Below, piece after piece: positions 11,584-22,736 of a DNA stretch of 64,000 nucleotides; positions within the stretch are counted from its first letter, which is position 1, and each line of letters opens with the position of its first letter. This DNA is from Chamaelirium japonicum. Its lineage: Eukaryota > Streptophyta > Magnoliopsida > Liliales > Melanthiaceae. The translations under genes and the position numbers were made by a program. Location: NCBI GenBank assembly GCA_947650365.1, contig OX393554.1:35056137-35120136 (forward strand), written 5' to 3'. The notes below the pieces were generated by a model. That model was not told the DNA's origin and did not search any database. It was given only the letters and a program-made list of their open reading frames with translations.

Positions 11584-12849
11584 AGGTAGGCCACATGCGA
11601 AGCGAAGAAGAAGGCGAACTTACCGGTAGCCGTAACTCCATCACGGGTCGGCCACGCGCGAAGCGGAGAAGAAAGCGAACTTACCAGAGCCGCATTTTCA
11701 TCGCGGGTAGGCCGCGCATTAAAACGAAGCAGGGGGGGTCCAACCCCCCCAGGAGGCCAGCTGCGCACTATGTTTGGGAGAGGGGGGAGTCCAACTTCCC
11801 CCCCAGACCGGCCATGCACTATGTTTGGGAGAGGGGGGAGTCCAACTTCCCCCCCCCCCCAGGCCGGCCGCGCGTTATAATTGGGAGAGGGGGGAGTCCA
11901 ACCCCCCTAGGTCGGCCGCGCATTATAATTAGGAGAGGGGGGAGTCCAATTCCCCCCTCCCCCCCTTGTCGACCGCGCATTATAATTAGGAGAGGGGGGA
12001 GTCCAATTCCCCCCCCCTGGTCAACCGCGCGTTATAATTAGGAGAGGGGGGGAGTCCAACTCCCCCCCATGGTCGACCGTGCATTATGATTGGGAGAGGG
12101 GGGAGTCCAAGTCTCCCCCTTTTATAGAGGTCGGTCGCGCACCACGATGGAGAGAGGGGGGAGTCCAAAACCCCCCCTTCTGATAATCGGCTGCTCGTGA
12201 AGAAGCGAACTCGACGAGGATCAAGTTTTCAGAGAACCACGCCCCCGAAGCTTGCGAAGATTAAACCCTGGAATCTCAGGCACACAACGGTTACAGGAGT
12301 ACAACCCATGCTCCCGAGATTTCCGGTCGGAGTTACCGGGTGACGACCGCACACCACGTACCCCCCACACCGACGGTTGAGCACTTTGCGGAGGCACGTC
12401 GTCAACTTATCTTGCACGAAGCGTTCTAACCATTATCCCGACACTATAAAGGGGACCAACACCTTCAGCAGAAGGGATCAAATTCTGGCGAAGGTGCTGC
12501 TCGATTCTTCCCAGATTTTGCGGAGCTAGAGAGATCGAGATTGTAGAGGTCGGTATCTTAACCGAGATTGCAGTGGTCAGTATCTTGACCGAGATTGCAG
12601 AGGTCAGTATCTTGAGAGAAACTGCAGAGGTCGGTATCTTGGGTGACCGGTCCTCAGGGTGTAATTGGGGTTAAGGTGAGAGATTGTAATCGTTACTGTT
12701 GTTTTAGTGCATTCTCTCCCCACCTGTGGTTTTTTCCCCTTCGACTTTGAGAAGGGGTTTTTTCATGTAAATTCGGTCTTCCTAATCTATTGGCTTGTTA
12801 GATTGTGCTCGCCACTCGAACCGCCCGGTTCAAGTAAAAACCCCCCACA
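11584..12849 (+). mobile_element. Ty3/gypsy LTR, plus orientation (fossil)
   Basis: This is the inverted partner of 9470-10799, ending in AACCCCCCACA at 12849 next to a primer-binding site. It shares the 62-bp repeats (starts at 11615 and 11677), the GC-rich hairpin units (11730-12180, core GGGGGGAGTCCAACTCCCCC) and four 27-bp repeats (12536-12643). Its left edge begins inside the 62-bp repeats, so it is incomplete. It reads as the 5' LTR of the element whose gag lies at 22737-25000. Confidence 0.72.
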
Positions 12850-12852
12850 ATC

Positions 12853-12862
12853 TTGGCGCCGT
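12853..12862 (+). other. Primer-binding site of the plus-strand gypsy element
   Basis: TTGGCGCCGT follows the LTR end by three bases, the position and type of sequence seen after the 5' LTR of Tat-like Ty3 elements. Confidence 0.65.
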
Positions 12863-12900
12863 CTTTGAGATCGTCTTTGAGACTTCCTACTAGAGCTTTC

Positions 12901-15218
12901 TATTGGAAATAAATCCATGGTAGAGGCCCGCAGCAGAAGCAAAGTTAAGGTCCAAAGACCGTGAGCGGTGTGCGTTACATATCAAAATTTTCATCGAAAC
13001 GATCTACACGTGCGTGTATAAATCTAGCATGACAACTACGCGAATCCCTAATGACGATCTAACACGAAAGAACAATCTAGCATACATGCATGTTCTATCT
13101 ATGTTAGATCTACATGTTAGAGATTATACATGCGTGCAGATTCTTTCACCGCGACAAGTTTCTTCTTTGTCGATGGAGACGGGCTCGGATCTGCTTGATA
13201 TAGCTTCGGTGTGACGGCTATAACTTTCTGCTCCGACCTCGGATTGGGATAAAATTTGGACTGCAGGTAGAAAACTTCGAGACATAACTTTTACAACAAG
13301 TTTCACCTCGTTTGGACTTCTAGATATTCCGGAATCATAAAAACAATGCTGATTTTCTGTGCAGATTCTGGATAGCAAAAGCTTGCGGGAGATGTCTTCT
13401 AGTTCATCCGATCTCACACGATGCAAGGCACCTCGTCGATGGATCTATGAGTGCCTCCATCCGATGAGCCTTCTCCTTCTACGAAACACCACACGAGGAA
13501 GACGAGTCGCCATCTAATGGCGTAAGCGAGGGAGAGAGAGACGAGAGAGGAGAAGAGAAGAGAGGAGAGGGGGCGGCTAGGGTTTCCCTATGGCATGGCC
13601 GGCCCCTAGGGCTTGCATAGCCGACCCCCCTCTCTCCTTTTCCCTTATATAGGGATGGCCTATCCATATGGATAAGGATAGTACGGATAAGTTTGACTGA
13701 TTCAAACCTCTCCCTATATATCTCTTCTTTCATCTCTATCTTTTCCTTGTTTTTGAAAACGGTCAAAACCAGCCCATTTTCTGTGTCTCATCACCGGCCC
13801 ATTCATTAGAGACAACAACCTCTTGAAACCAATGGGGCCAACCTTGACCAGTCTCCCAACATTTAGGGCCGGCCCCTCTAGTGCATAGTGGCGCATGGTA
13901 TGACCAAAACGTCCTTATGTCACTAGTTGATCGTTCCTCGTGTACGAGACTTTGCAAGGCACACATAAGTGAAGTGCACTAGTGATTTCACTATTCTCTG
14001 AGGTTCCCGTAGGGTGCCCCTAGTGAAGTCAACTAGTCAACTCATAATATGTCCCGGTGCTTCGCACCCATGTGGTAAAGTCCACTTATGGCAAGGAATT
14101 GCTACATGCGTCTCTGTACTGACCTAGGGTTTCCCCTTAGTGCACACACGTAGCTACGCATCTACCATGCACTAGTGCGAAGCACTCACGGAGCATAGGC
14201 TTGGACTTCTCACTTCCTCTAACTACGTTCTGTATTTCAAGGAGATGGTATAAGAACTGTATATAATGTCGATAAGGTGGAACCTTCAGGGACCAGGGTT
14301 CATGGCTTCCAACTTAGACTCAATCGACACACTACTCGAGTATACCATCGATCCTCTGAGTCCGAGTTAACCTACGTGGCCACCCAGAGTGCGATGCAGG
14401 CTGCACTCCAATTCCCCCGGACTTACTATGTTCTCCCTTATACCCCTGCTCTCCACTTAGTATGGTAAACTCGCTGTCCCTCCATCTGGTGCCTTGATGC
14501 AACTCGAGCGGTGGAGAATACCGGCAGACTCGAGTGCTCATATGACTCGGTTCCTTCCAGGTTGACCACATACATCGTACCTCTGATTACTCTTTCGAGC
14601 AACCAGATCCGTCACCAGTCCAACTGATGACCACCTGGCCAAGGTTTAATACGACGTAGGTCAGACCAAGGAATGCACCTCCCGTTAGGGGTGTGGATAG
14701 CCTGCAGGAGTGACACACTAAAGCAACGCCAGCTGAGTAACCTAGTACACCATGGTTTTGGATCACTGCATCCGGATCCTCACACATTGGTGCGCCAAAG
14801 CACCACACAACTGGTTAGTCCACCAGACATGGTTTCTCAGGGTTTAGGATCATTTTACCCTAAGCAGAAACACGGTTTAGTACACCGGTGTCTGCTCACC
14901 GATCTATGCACCGTGTTGGTTCCGTTCGACCACAGACACTGTGCATGGTAATGACCGTGGTGGAGACACCCACGCTCTATCATCCCAACAGCTTATCTGA
15001 TAGGGCGACCAATCCTAATCAGAGCTGCGAACTCATTTAGGTTACATGGGACCAGTCCCTTGAGTCTCCCACTCAAGTGGATTACCATGTAGCCATGGCT
15101 CTCTGTTCTGTAATCAGAACACGTACTAAGGAACGTACCAATATGCAATCATATACTATCAACCATACATAGCTAAACTATAGGTTTTTACGAGCTGTAG
15201 ACCTCACCAATTCTAATA
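12901..15218 (-). repeat. copia 3' LTR
   Basis: About 2.3 kb, long for a copia LTR. It matches 20487-22731 throughout in the same orientation, for example around CATGGTAGAGGCCC at its left edge and GTAGACCTCACCAATTCTA at its right edge. Confidence 0.93.
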
Positions 15219-15967
15219 ATCTCCCACTAGGTTTAACGAGGAATAACAGTGTTGAGCTCTGTAACTTCTACATGCTGCCCAAAAGCCTTTGCAGGAATTT
15301 CCTAAAGGAATTGGCAACATTATCTGTAGATTCTACCTCAGTACCGCTACATGCATTTCCTCCTATAACTATCAGATCAAGTGGAATTTGTACTTGATGG
15401 GTTTCCCCTCACGGCGGTGCCTAGTCTCCTTGGATCTTGCTTACCGCTCTTCTGTTTGCAACAACAGAAAACTGAGCCTCTGGTACGCGTCCCAAGTTCT
15501 TTAAGAACTTCCTAAGCTATACCACCTGGTAGACTACCTCGCATGCAACAATGTGCTCAGTCTTTGTGGTGGAGTCTGTGATGCACTTGCTTCACACTCT
15601 ACCAACTACCGCTTCTAATCCCAAGATAAAAACAATTCCTAAAATCGATTCTCTCGAATGCACATCTGACACCAAAGTCAGACCCTGTGTGTCCAATCGA
15701 TATCAGGACCTGTGAAGTACAAGCTAACTCACAATCCTCACTTGATGAGGACTTCTGAGTATACCCTTCACTTTAGTTCAGTGATCTGGACCCGGGTTCG
15801 ACTGAAACTGACCCATGAATCCTGCTACGTAATAGATTTCTAGCCTCGTAAACCAAATCTGGCTAGAATCTTATCTTCATGCGTAACCTGTGACAGCAAG
15901 AGAATCTTGCTCTGGTAATCTCGAGTTACCTTGATTCCCAGAACATAACTCAACTCACTAGGGTCTT

Positions 15968-16150
15968 TCACATCGAATTGTGATGACTACAAACCTTTAC
16001 CGTAAACAATATTCCTACGTTATTTTCAATCAGTAGAATATCATTAACGTAAAGTACTAAGTATACCCTTGTAGTTTTTTTACTGTTCTTGTACTCACTT
16101 GGTTTATCATCATTCTGATCAAATATGTATGAGTGGATTTCCTTGATCAT
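15968..16150 (-). pseudogene. copia reverse transcriptase trace (fossil)
   Basis: The minus-strand frame contains VYLVLYVNDILLIENN, matching the LYVDDILL active-site block of copia reverse transcriptase. It lies towards the 3' LTR as expected for Ty1/copia order. Remnant only. Confidence 0.75.
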
Positions 16151-18134
16151 AATAGATATTCCAACCTGGATGCTTGCATCAGTTCATAAATGGACCTTTG
16201 CAACTTGCATTCCATATCTTCCTGACCTACTGACACAAACCCTGGGGCTACATCATCCATATGTCCTTTCTAAATTCCTGTTAGGAAATAACTGTCTTGA
16301 CATCCATCAGCTAGATCTCCCAACTATAATGGGCTGCGATGGATTAAGAGGATCCGAAATAGACTTAGACATAGCTACCAGTGAGATGGTTTTGACATAG
16401 TCAATCCCTTCTCCTTTTGCAACTAATCTAGCTACTTAAGTCTTAACCGGGTACTCTTCTTATACACCTTCTACACCCTGAAGCGTGATAGTGCTATAAG
16501 TGTCAAGACTGTTCCAAGGGACATTGATGCAAATTTGCCTCCATGGTCTTTTGTCAGTCAGAGCTGTCGGAAGCTCCCACTACTTCTTCGTAGGTCTAGG
16601 GATCATCTTCCTGAAACTCTGGATTAACTATCGAAGTTTCTTTATAGTCTCTTTCAGGAGCTCTGATGGTCCCACAACGATGAGGTGGTGGTGGTATAAA
16701 AGTGAATTGTTTCTACAGTGTCTGGTATACTAGTTTCTTGTATCATCTACTCTCAATATGTTTTTCAGATGCGCACTCTCTACAAGTACCCAGTAGTTCA
16801 CCCAGAACTACCTTACTGATAAACTTATGGTCTATAATATAATCTTGGTCTAAGTAGATGGTGTTCGTAGAAACGATTACCTTCCAAACCTCAATATCAT
16901 AGAATAGTCCACCTTATACCTCCCTAGGGTAAACTATAAATAGATATACCTGGAACTACATCTCCATCTCATCCCTTTTGTCCTTTTGCACGAGTGCAGG
17001 ACAACCCTATATCTTAAGACACTATAGTATCAGCTTTCGCTTAGATCATAGCTCTCTATAGGTCTGAGATACTGATCTAGATGAAAGATAGTTTCAGATA
17101 TAAGCTACTATTTTAAGGTACAACCCCACCAAAAGGTGGGTAGTACACTTGGCAATATTCATCATACTACAGAACATGTCAAACAGAGTCCGATTCCTTC
17201 TCTCGGAGACTTCATTCTGACGTGTCATCCTTGGAGCATTTAACTAGGAGATAATCCCATGCTCCCTCAGGATCTTATGGAACTCGTCCGATAGTGACTT
17301 ATTCCTTCGATTAAATCGAAGAGTCTTCTATCGTCTAGACGCTCTTAGAACCATAGACGTCAAAATTAACTAACTCCAATACCTTAGTGGCCCTTTTAGT
17401 TATTTTGTTTTCCAGATTACACTCATAGGTTAAAAGGATCTCCGATGAATCTGTGAACAGAAACTCGGCCTTCTGTTATCTCTGAATTTATCTGAGGCAA
17501 AATATCTAAATCAGAGGGGTCACAAATGGGATAGATTCTCCGAAGGATTTAGATGAATTTAAATTAGACGATGCAGCTGTCATGAAATCTATTTCCGAAT
17601 TAAGATTAAATACAAAGAGATTATTCTGATCTATTTCTCTAGTAATAAAGCTACCTATTCAGTTTAAGATACACACCTACGGTGCTGTCTAAAACTAAAA
17701 CCTTTATTTACCAAGAAGGAAACAGAACTACATCTCTAAAAATCAAAATCCGTGTTTCGGAAAAACTAAGATTATCATATCTAACAGCTTCAGCAGCGGC
17801 TTATGGCATCAATACCTATGTTAGAATTACTTCATTATAAAGTAGTCTTCTGCTTTTCTTGAATCTCTGTAGACCCGAAGTCTATATTCCAAGAAGCATA
17901 AGAACTGCTACTAGATAGCGACTCAACTCCTAACATCCTGAGGTCATACACTATCTTCAAATATCCCCTATACTTGCCAAAGCGGAAACACTTCCATCCT
18001 TAGCGTTACCAGACTTAGGAGTCCATACCAGTTTCTGCACTAGAATAGTTTTTGATCTCTGATAAGTTACTCCCTTAGGTTCTTCTAAAGAAGACCTAGG
18101 TTAAGCACTAAAGGCATTGCCTTTAATCTTGATC

Positions 18135-18347
18135 TCATTCTTTGTCTCTTGAAAATCTCCTTAGAAGTTCTACGTTTGTCATCTCTAGCTTGTTAAGGCT
18201 AAAGTCTCTGACAACACCTTCGAAGGTTCCAGACAAGAATGCAAGACAGACGTCTTCCACCACCTCGTCATCTGGTACCATGTCTTTGGAATCTAGTTCG
18301 ATCTGAAACTCAAAGATGTGTTCCTGAACAGGCATACCCTCTGACAT
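18135..18347 (-). pseudogene. copia gag trace (fossil)
   Basis: The minus-strand frame MSEGMPVQEHIFEFQIELD followed by LAFLSGTFEGVVRDF recalls the copia gag pattern (gag-polypeptide of LTR copia type). Position near the 5' side of the interior fits. Confidence 0.55.
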
Positions 18348-20472
18348 CTCGGTACTGACAAGTATCTTGGTGGATAAGTGATGAGTCTACCGACTTCGCC
18401 TAGCAGACATCTAATGCAAGTAAAATATTATTTGAGAAGACCAGGCATATCTCTGACTTGCTTCTAAAGAGTTGTCCGCAAGTCTGCTATGACACAGAAC
18501 TTGCACATCTCCTTAGATTCTTACTAGTTGTCATATGCCCTAGTTAGTGCCCTAGTGACATCTGGACCCGTTAGGTCTAGTACATGGATATTTAGATTGC
18601 AAACCAATGTACGTTTATTACCCTAAGCATAAGATAGAGATAGCGCTTCCGCTCTACGTAGTTAGAGACCTGATAACTGGTTCTCTTATAGGATAGCGGA
18701 TAGAGAAACTATATGGTTGAATGAAAACGAATACAAAATAACTTATTTTATGAATTTTAAAAACAAGCTAATTATATCCAAATGCTAACGCTACCCTCAC
18801 AGCGAAGACACATCTATGGATTAATTAACCATGCATGTAAGATCTCGGAATCGACTGCACCTGCCCTAGGGGGTATCATGCAGCGTCAATCCGCTTACAC
18901 GGGCCTTTCCTTAACCCAGTCCAAATCTGCCAACTAAGGGCTTTGATGGACCATGGTTGTCCTTTTGGCCAGTGCCACGTGATCCCCATTGTCTGAGCAA
19001 CGAATGCCTCACGTCCACTTCGGATGCTTATCCACAAGCCTAAGCAACTACGGCACGGGAGTTCATGCAGCCCCCACTAGGGTGGGAAAAAAGCCCTTCT
19101 CTCTTGGCCCCGTAACCGCCATATCCTGAAGGAGACCGCTAAGTTATCTGGCATGAAAAAAATATAACCCTCACCCTAGGGGGTGTCGAGCTACGCCCTT
19201 CCACCCAGACACAAAGCAGTTGGTTGTGGAGGCCAGAGGATCTCGATGAGTCCTCTTACAAATCCCTTATTATAGTTGAGGGTTATTTAATGCAAGTATG
19301 AGTGTACACTAAGGTCACAACAACCAATACACTAGACCCTAGTCAAACCGTGCTTCCACTAGCGTTTCAAGCCTTTCGCGAAGCATTAATCGATCTCGGA
19401 ATATCATAGTCCCTGCCTCAAGTGGATTTCTCCACTCAAGGGTCACATTATATATCCCAAGAACATCGATGCTCCGCAAACCTAGCTATTACACTAATGC
19501 CCTAGAGCCTAGCCTAAGGTCTGATAGACAGGAAAGGTCTCCCACTACCATGGCACTTCGCTTATAAATTTGACGAATGATGTCATAGTAGAATTCCAAC
19601 TCATTCTAGGTTTCGATGCTGGCCAAATAGGCACACCCAACTAATCAGGTGTTGACCTAATAGTGGCATAACCAAATATGAGGAATTCTTACTATCATCA
19701 AGGGTCAATTAAATAATAGGCGTCACTAGTGGAATCCTATCCTAATAAGGTCGCTTGGATCCAAGGGGAAATAGCATCCCTCTAACACACTGATAATTAA
19801 ATTATCGCATCGGGGTTCTCTACAGAAATATAAAGAACAGTAGAAAGAAACAACCACACAACTGAATCAAGTTCAGGGTCCGACCCCTGAACCTGACTGG
19901 CACGGCATAGGCTCTCTGTCTCCTTCACAAGGCTCCTCGATTCAGTGCAAACCTCTGTATATGATCTCTTAACGCTTTCTGCCCTTTGCCGTCATCGTGT
20001 ACGCTTCACCAGATCGCCATCATCCTCTAAGGTTTCGCTCGTCCTCCCGGTGGTGGATCTCCACGGCAAGTCCTCCTCTTCAATCTGTAACCGAAAAAGC
20101 TCTAGTACGCTTCGAGCAAATGCTCGCTCGTACACAATTTCCTAGAACAAAAAGGAAAACAAACCTAGCAAAAAGCCTGGGAATCAAGGGTGGTCAACCT
20201 CCACCACTTGCCCGACTATGACTCTAAAATATATCCACACACAGAAGAAAAAACATCCAGACAATATTCGCTAACACGGGGTCCAACCCCCGGTAGCAAG
20301 CAATCACAAATCTAAATTAATTTTAGAAGCGATGCCCTGCAAGAATGATTCATAGAACACACAAAATATACTGTGCATGATCTACTCAGAGAACCCCGAT
20401 GGTGGCACATACTATTCATGCGCACACATGATGGTTTTATAAAAAAAAATATGAAACGCACATCACTAGCGT

Positions 20473-20484
20473 GCTCTAATACCA
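20473..20484 (-). other. copia primer-binding site
   Basis: In minus sense TGGTATTAGAGC, complementary to the 3' end of plant initiator tRNA-Met, two bases inside the 5' LTR. Confidence 0.9.
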
Positions 20485-20486
20485 AT

Positions 20487-22731
20487 TGTTGAAAATAAAT
20501 CCATGGTAGAGGCCCACAGCAGAAGCAAAGTTAAGGTCTGAATACCGTAAGCGGTGTGCGTTACATATCAAAATTTTCATTGAAACGATCTACACGTGCG
20601 TGTATGAATCTAGTATGGCAACTACGCGAACCCCTAACGACGATCTAACACGAAAAAACAATCTAGCATGCATGCATGTTCTATCTATGTTAGATCTACA
20701 TGTTAGAGATCATACCTGCGTGCGGATTCTTTCACCGCGACAAGTGTCTTCTTTGTCGATGGAGACGGGCTCGGATCTGCTTGACATAGCTTCGGTACAA
20801 TAGCTATAACTTTCTGTTTCAAACTCGTATTATGATGAAATTTGGAATTCAAGTAGCCAACTTCGAGACGCAACTTTTGCAACAAGTTTCACCTCGTTTG
20901 GACTTCTGTAGCTTCCGGAATCACAAAAACAAAACTGATTTTCTGTACAGATTCTGGACAGCAAAAGCTTGCGGGAGATGCCTTTTAGTTTAATCGATCT
21001 CACACAATGCATGGCACCTCGTCGATGGATCTCTGAGTGCCTTCATCCGATGAGCCTTCTCCTTCTACAAAACACCACGTGAGGAAGATGAGTCGCCATC
21101 TAATGGCGTAAGCGAGGGAGAGAGAGACGAGAGAGGAGAAGATCGGTGAGAGGGGGCGGCCAAGGTTTCCCCATGGCATGGCCGGCCCCTAGGGCTTGCA
21201 TGGCCGACCCCCCTCTCTCCTTTTACCTTATATAGGGACGATCTATCTATATGGATAAGGATAGTACGGATAAGTTTGACTGATTCAAACCTCTCCCTAT
21301 AAATCTCTTCTTTTATCTCTATCTTTTCCTTGTTTTTGAAAACGGTCAAAACCAGCCCTTTTCTATGCCTCATCACCGGCCCATTCATTGGAGGCAACAA
21401 CCTCCTGAAACCAATGGAGCCGTCCTTGACCAGTCTCCCAACACTTAGGGCCGGCCCCCCTATTGCATAGTGGCGCATGGTATGACCAAAACGCCCTTAT
21501 ATCACTAGTTGGTCGTTCCTCATGTACGAGACTTTGCAAGGCACACATAAGTGAAGTGCACTAGTGATTTCACTATTCTCTGAGGTTTTCGTAGGGTGCC
21601 CCTAGTGAAGTCAACTAGTCAACTCGCAATATATCCCGGTGCTTTGCACCCATGTGGCAAAGTCCACTTATGGCAAAGAATTGCTACATGCGTCTCTGCA
21701 CTAACCTAGGGTTTCCCCTTAGTGCACACACGTAGCTACGCATCTACCATGCACTAGTGCGAAGCACTCACGGAGCGTAGGCTTGGACTTCTCGCTTCCT
21801 CTAACTACGTTCTGTGTTTCGAGGAGATGGTATAAGAACCGTACATAATGTCGATAAGGTGGAACCTTCAGGGACCAGGGTTTATGGCTTCCAACTTAGA
21901 CTCGATCGACACACTACCTGAGTGTACCATCGATCCTCTGAGTCTGAGTTAACCTGCGTGGCCACCCAGAGTGCGACGCAGGCTGCACTCCAATTCCCCC
22001 GGACTTACTATGTTCTTCCTCATATCCTTGCTCTTCGCTTAGTATGGTAAACTCGATGTCCCTCCATCTGGTGCCATGATGTAACTCGAGCGGTGGAGAA
22101 TACCGTCAGACTCGAGTGCTCATATGACTCGGTTCCTTCCAGGTTGACCACATACATCGTACCTCCGATTACTCTTCCGAGTAACCAGATCTATCACCAG
22201 TCCAACTGATGACCACCTGGCCAGGGTTTAATACGACGTATGTCAGACCAAGGAATACACCTCCCGTTAGGGGTGTGGATAGTACCTCCCGTTAGGGTTT
22301 AATACGACGTAGGTCACACATTGGTACGCCAAAGCACCACACAACTAGTTAGTCCACCAGACATGGTTCCTCAGGGTTTAGGACCATTTTACCCTAAGCA
22401 GAAACACGGTTTAGTGCACCGGTATCTGCTCACCGATCTATGCACCGTGCTGGTTCCGTTCGGCCACAGACTCTGTGCCTAGTAATGACCGTGGTGGAGA
22501 CATCCACACTTTGTCATCCCAACAGCTTATCCTGATAGGGCGACCAACCCTAATCAGAGCTGCGAACTCATTTAGGTTACATGGGACCAGTCCCTTGAGT
22601 CTCCCACTCAAGTGGATTGCCATGTAGTCATGACTCTCTGTTTAGTAATCAGAACACGTACTAAGGTACGTACCAATATGCAATCCTATACTATCAACCA
22701 TACATAACTGTAGACCTCACCAATTCTAACA
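20487..22731 (-). repeat. copia 5' LTR
   Basis: Direct-repeat partner of 12901-15218, with border bases TGTTGAAAATAAATCC at its left edge and ACCAATTCTAACA at its right edge, followed by target duplication CTTTC. Confidence 0.93.
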
Positions 22732-22736
22732 CTTTC

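Larger units (their letters stand above)
15219..20472 (-). mobile_element. copia internal region (fossil)
   Basis: Minus-strand interior of the copia element with the purine tract at its left end. Apart from the two coding traces listed separately I could not recognise protease, integrase or RNase H with confidence; the sequence is heavily decayed. Roughly 18350-20470 would be leader and early gag. Confidence 0.7.
12901..22731 (-). mobile_element. Ty1/copia LTR retrotransposon, full-length layout but broken (fossil)
   Basis: Two direct LTRs (12901-15218 and 20487-22731) flank a 5.3 kb interior. The five bases CTTTC occur on both sides (12896-12900 and 22732-22736), a target duplication that fixes the borders. 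In minus sense the primer site complementary to initiator tRNA-Met follows the right LTR, and a purine tract (AGTGGGAGAT) precedes the left LTR. Short gag-like and RT-like pieces sit in the expected order. Three short stretches compared by eye differ by about 7 percent between the LTRs, so a few million years old under usual plant rates. Many breaks; no intact polyprotein. It lies inside the gypsy element, hence younger. Confidence 0.93.

Noticed and set aside
11061-11819. 252-codon minus-strand frame between the gypsy LTRs
   Set aside because: It overlaps the better-supported plus-strand frame, crosses an LTR border and shows no domain.
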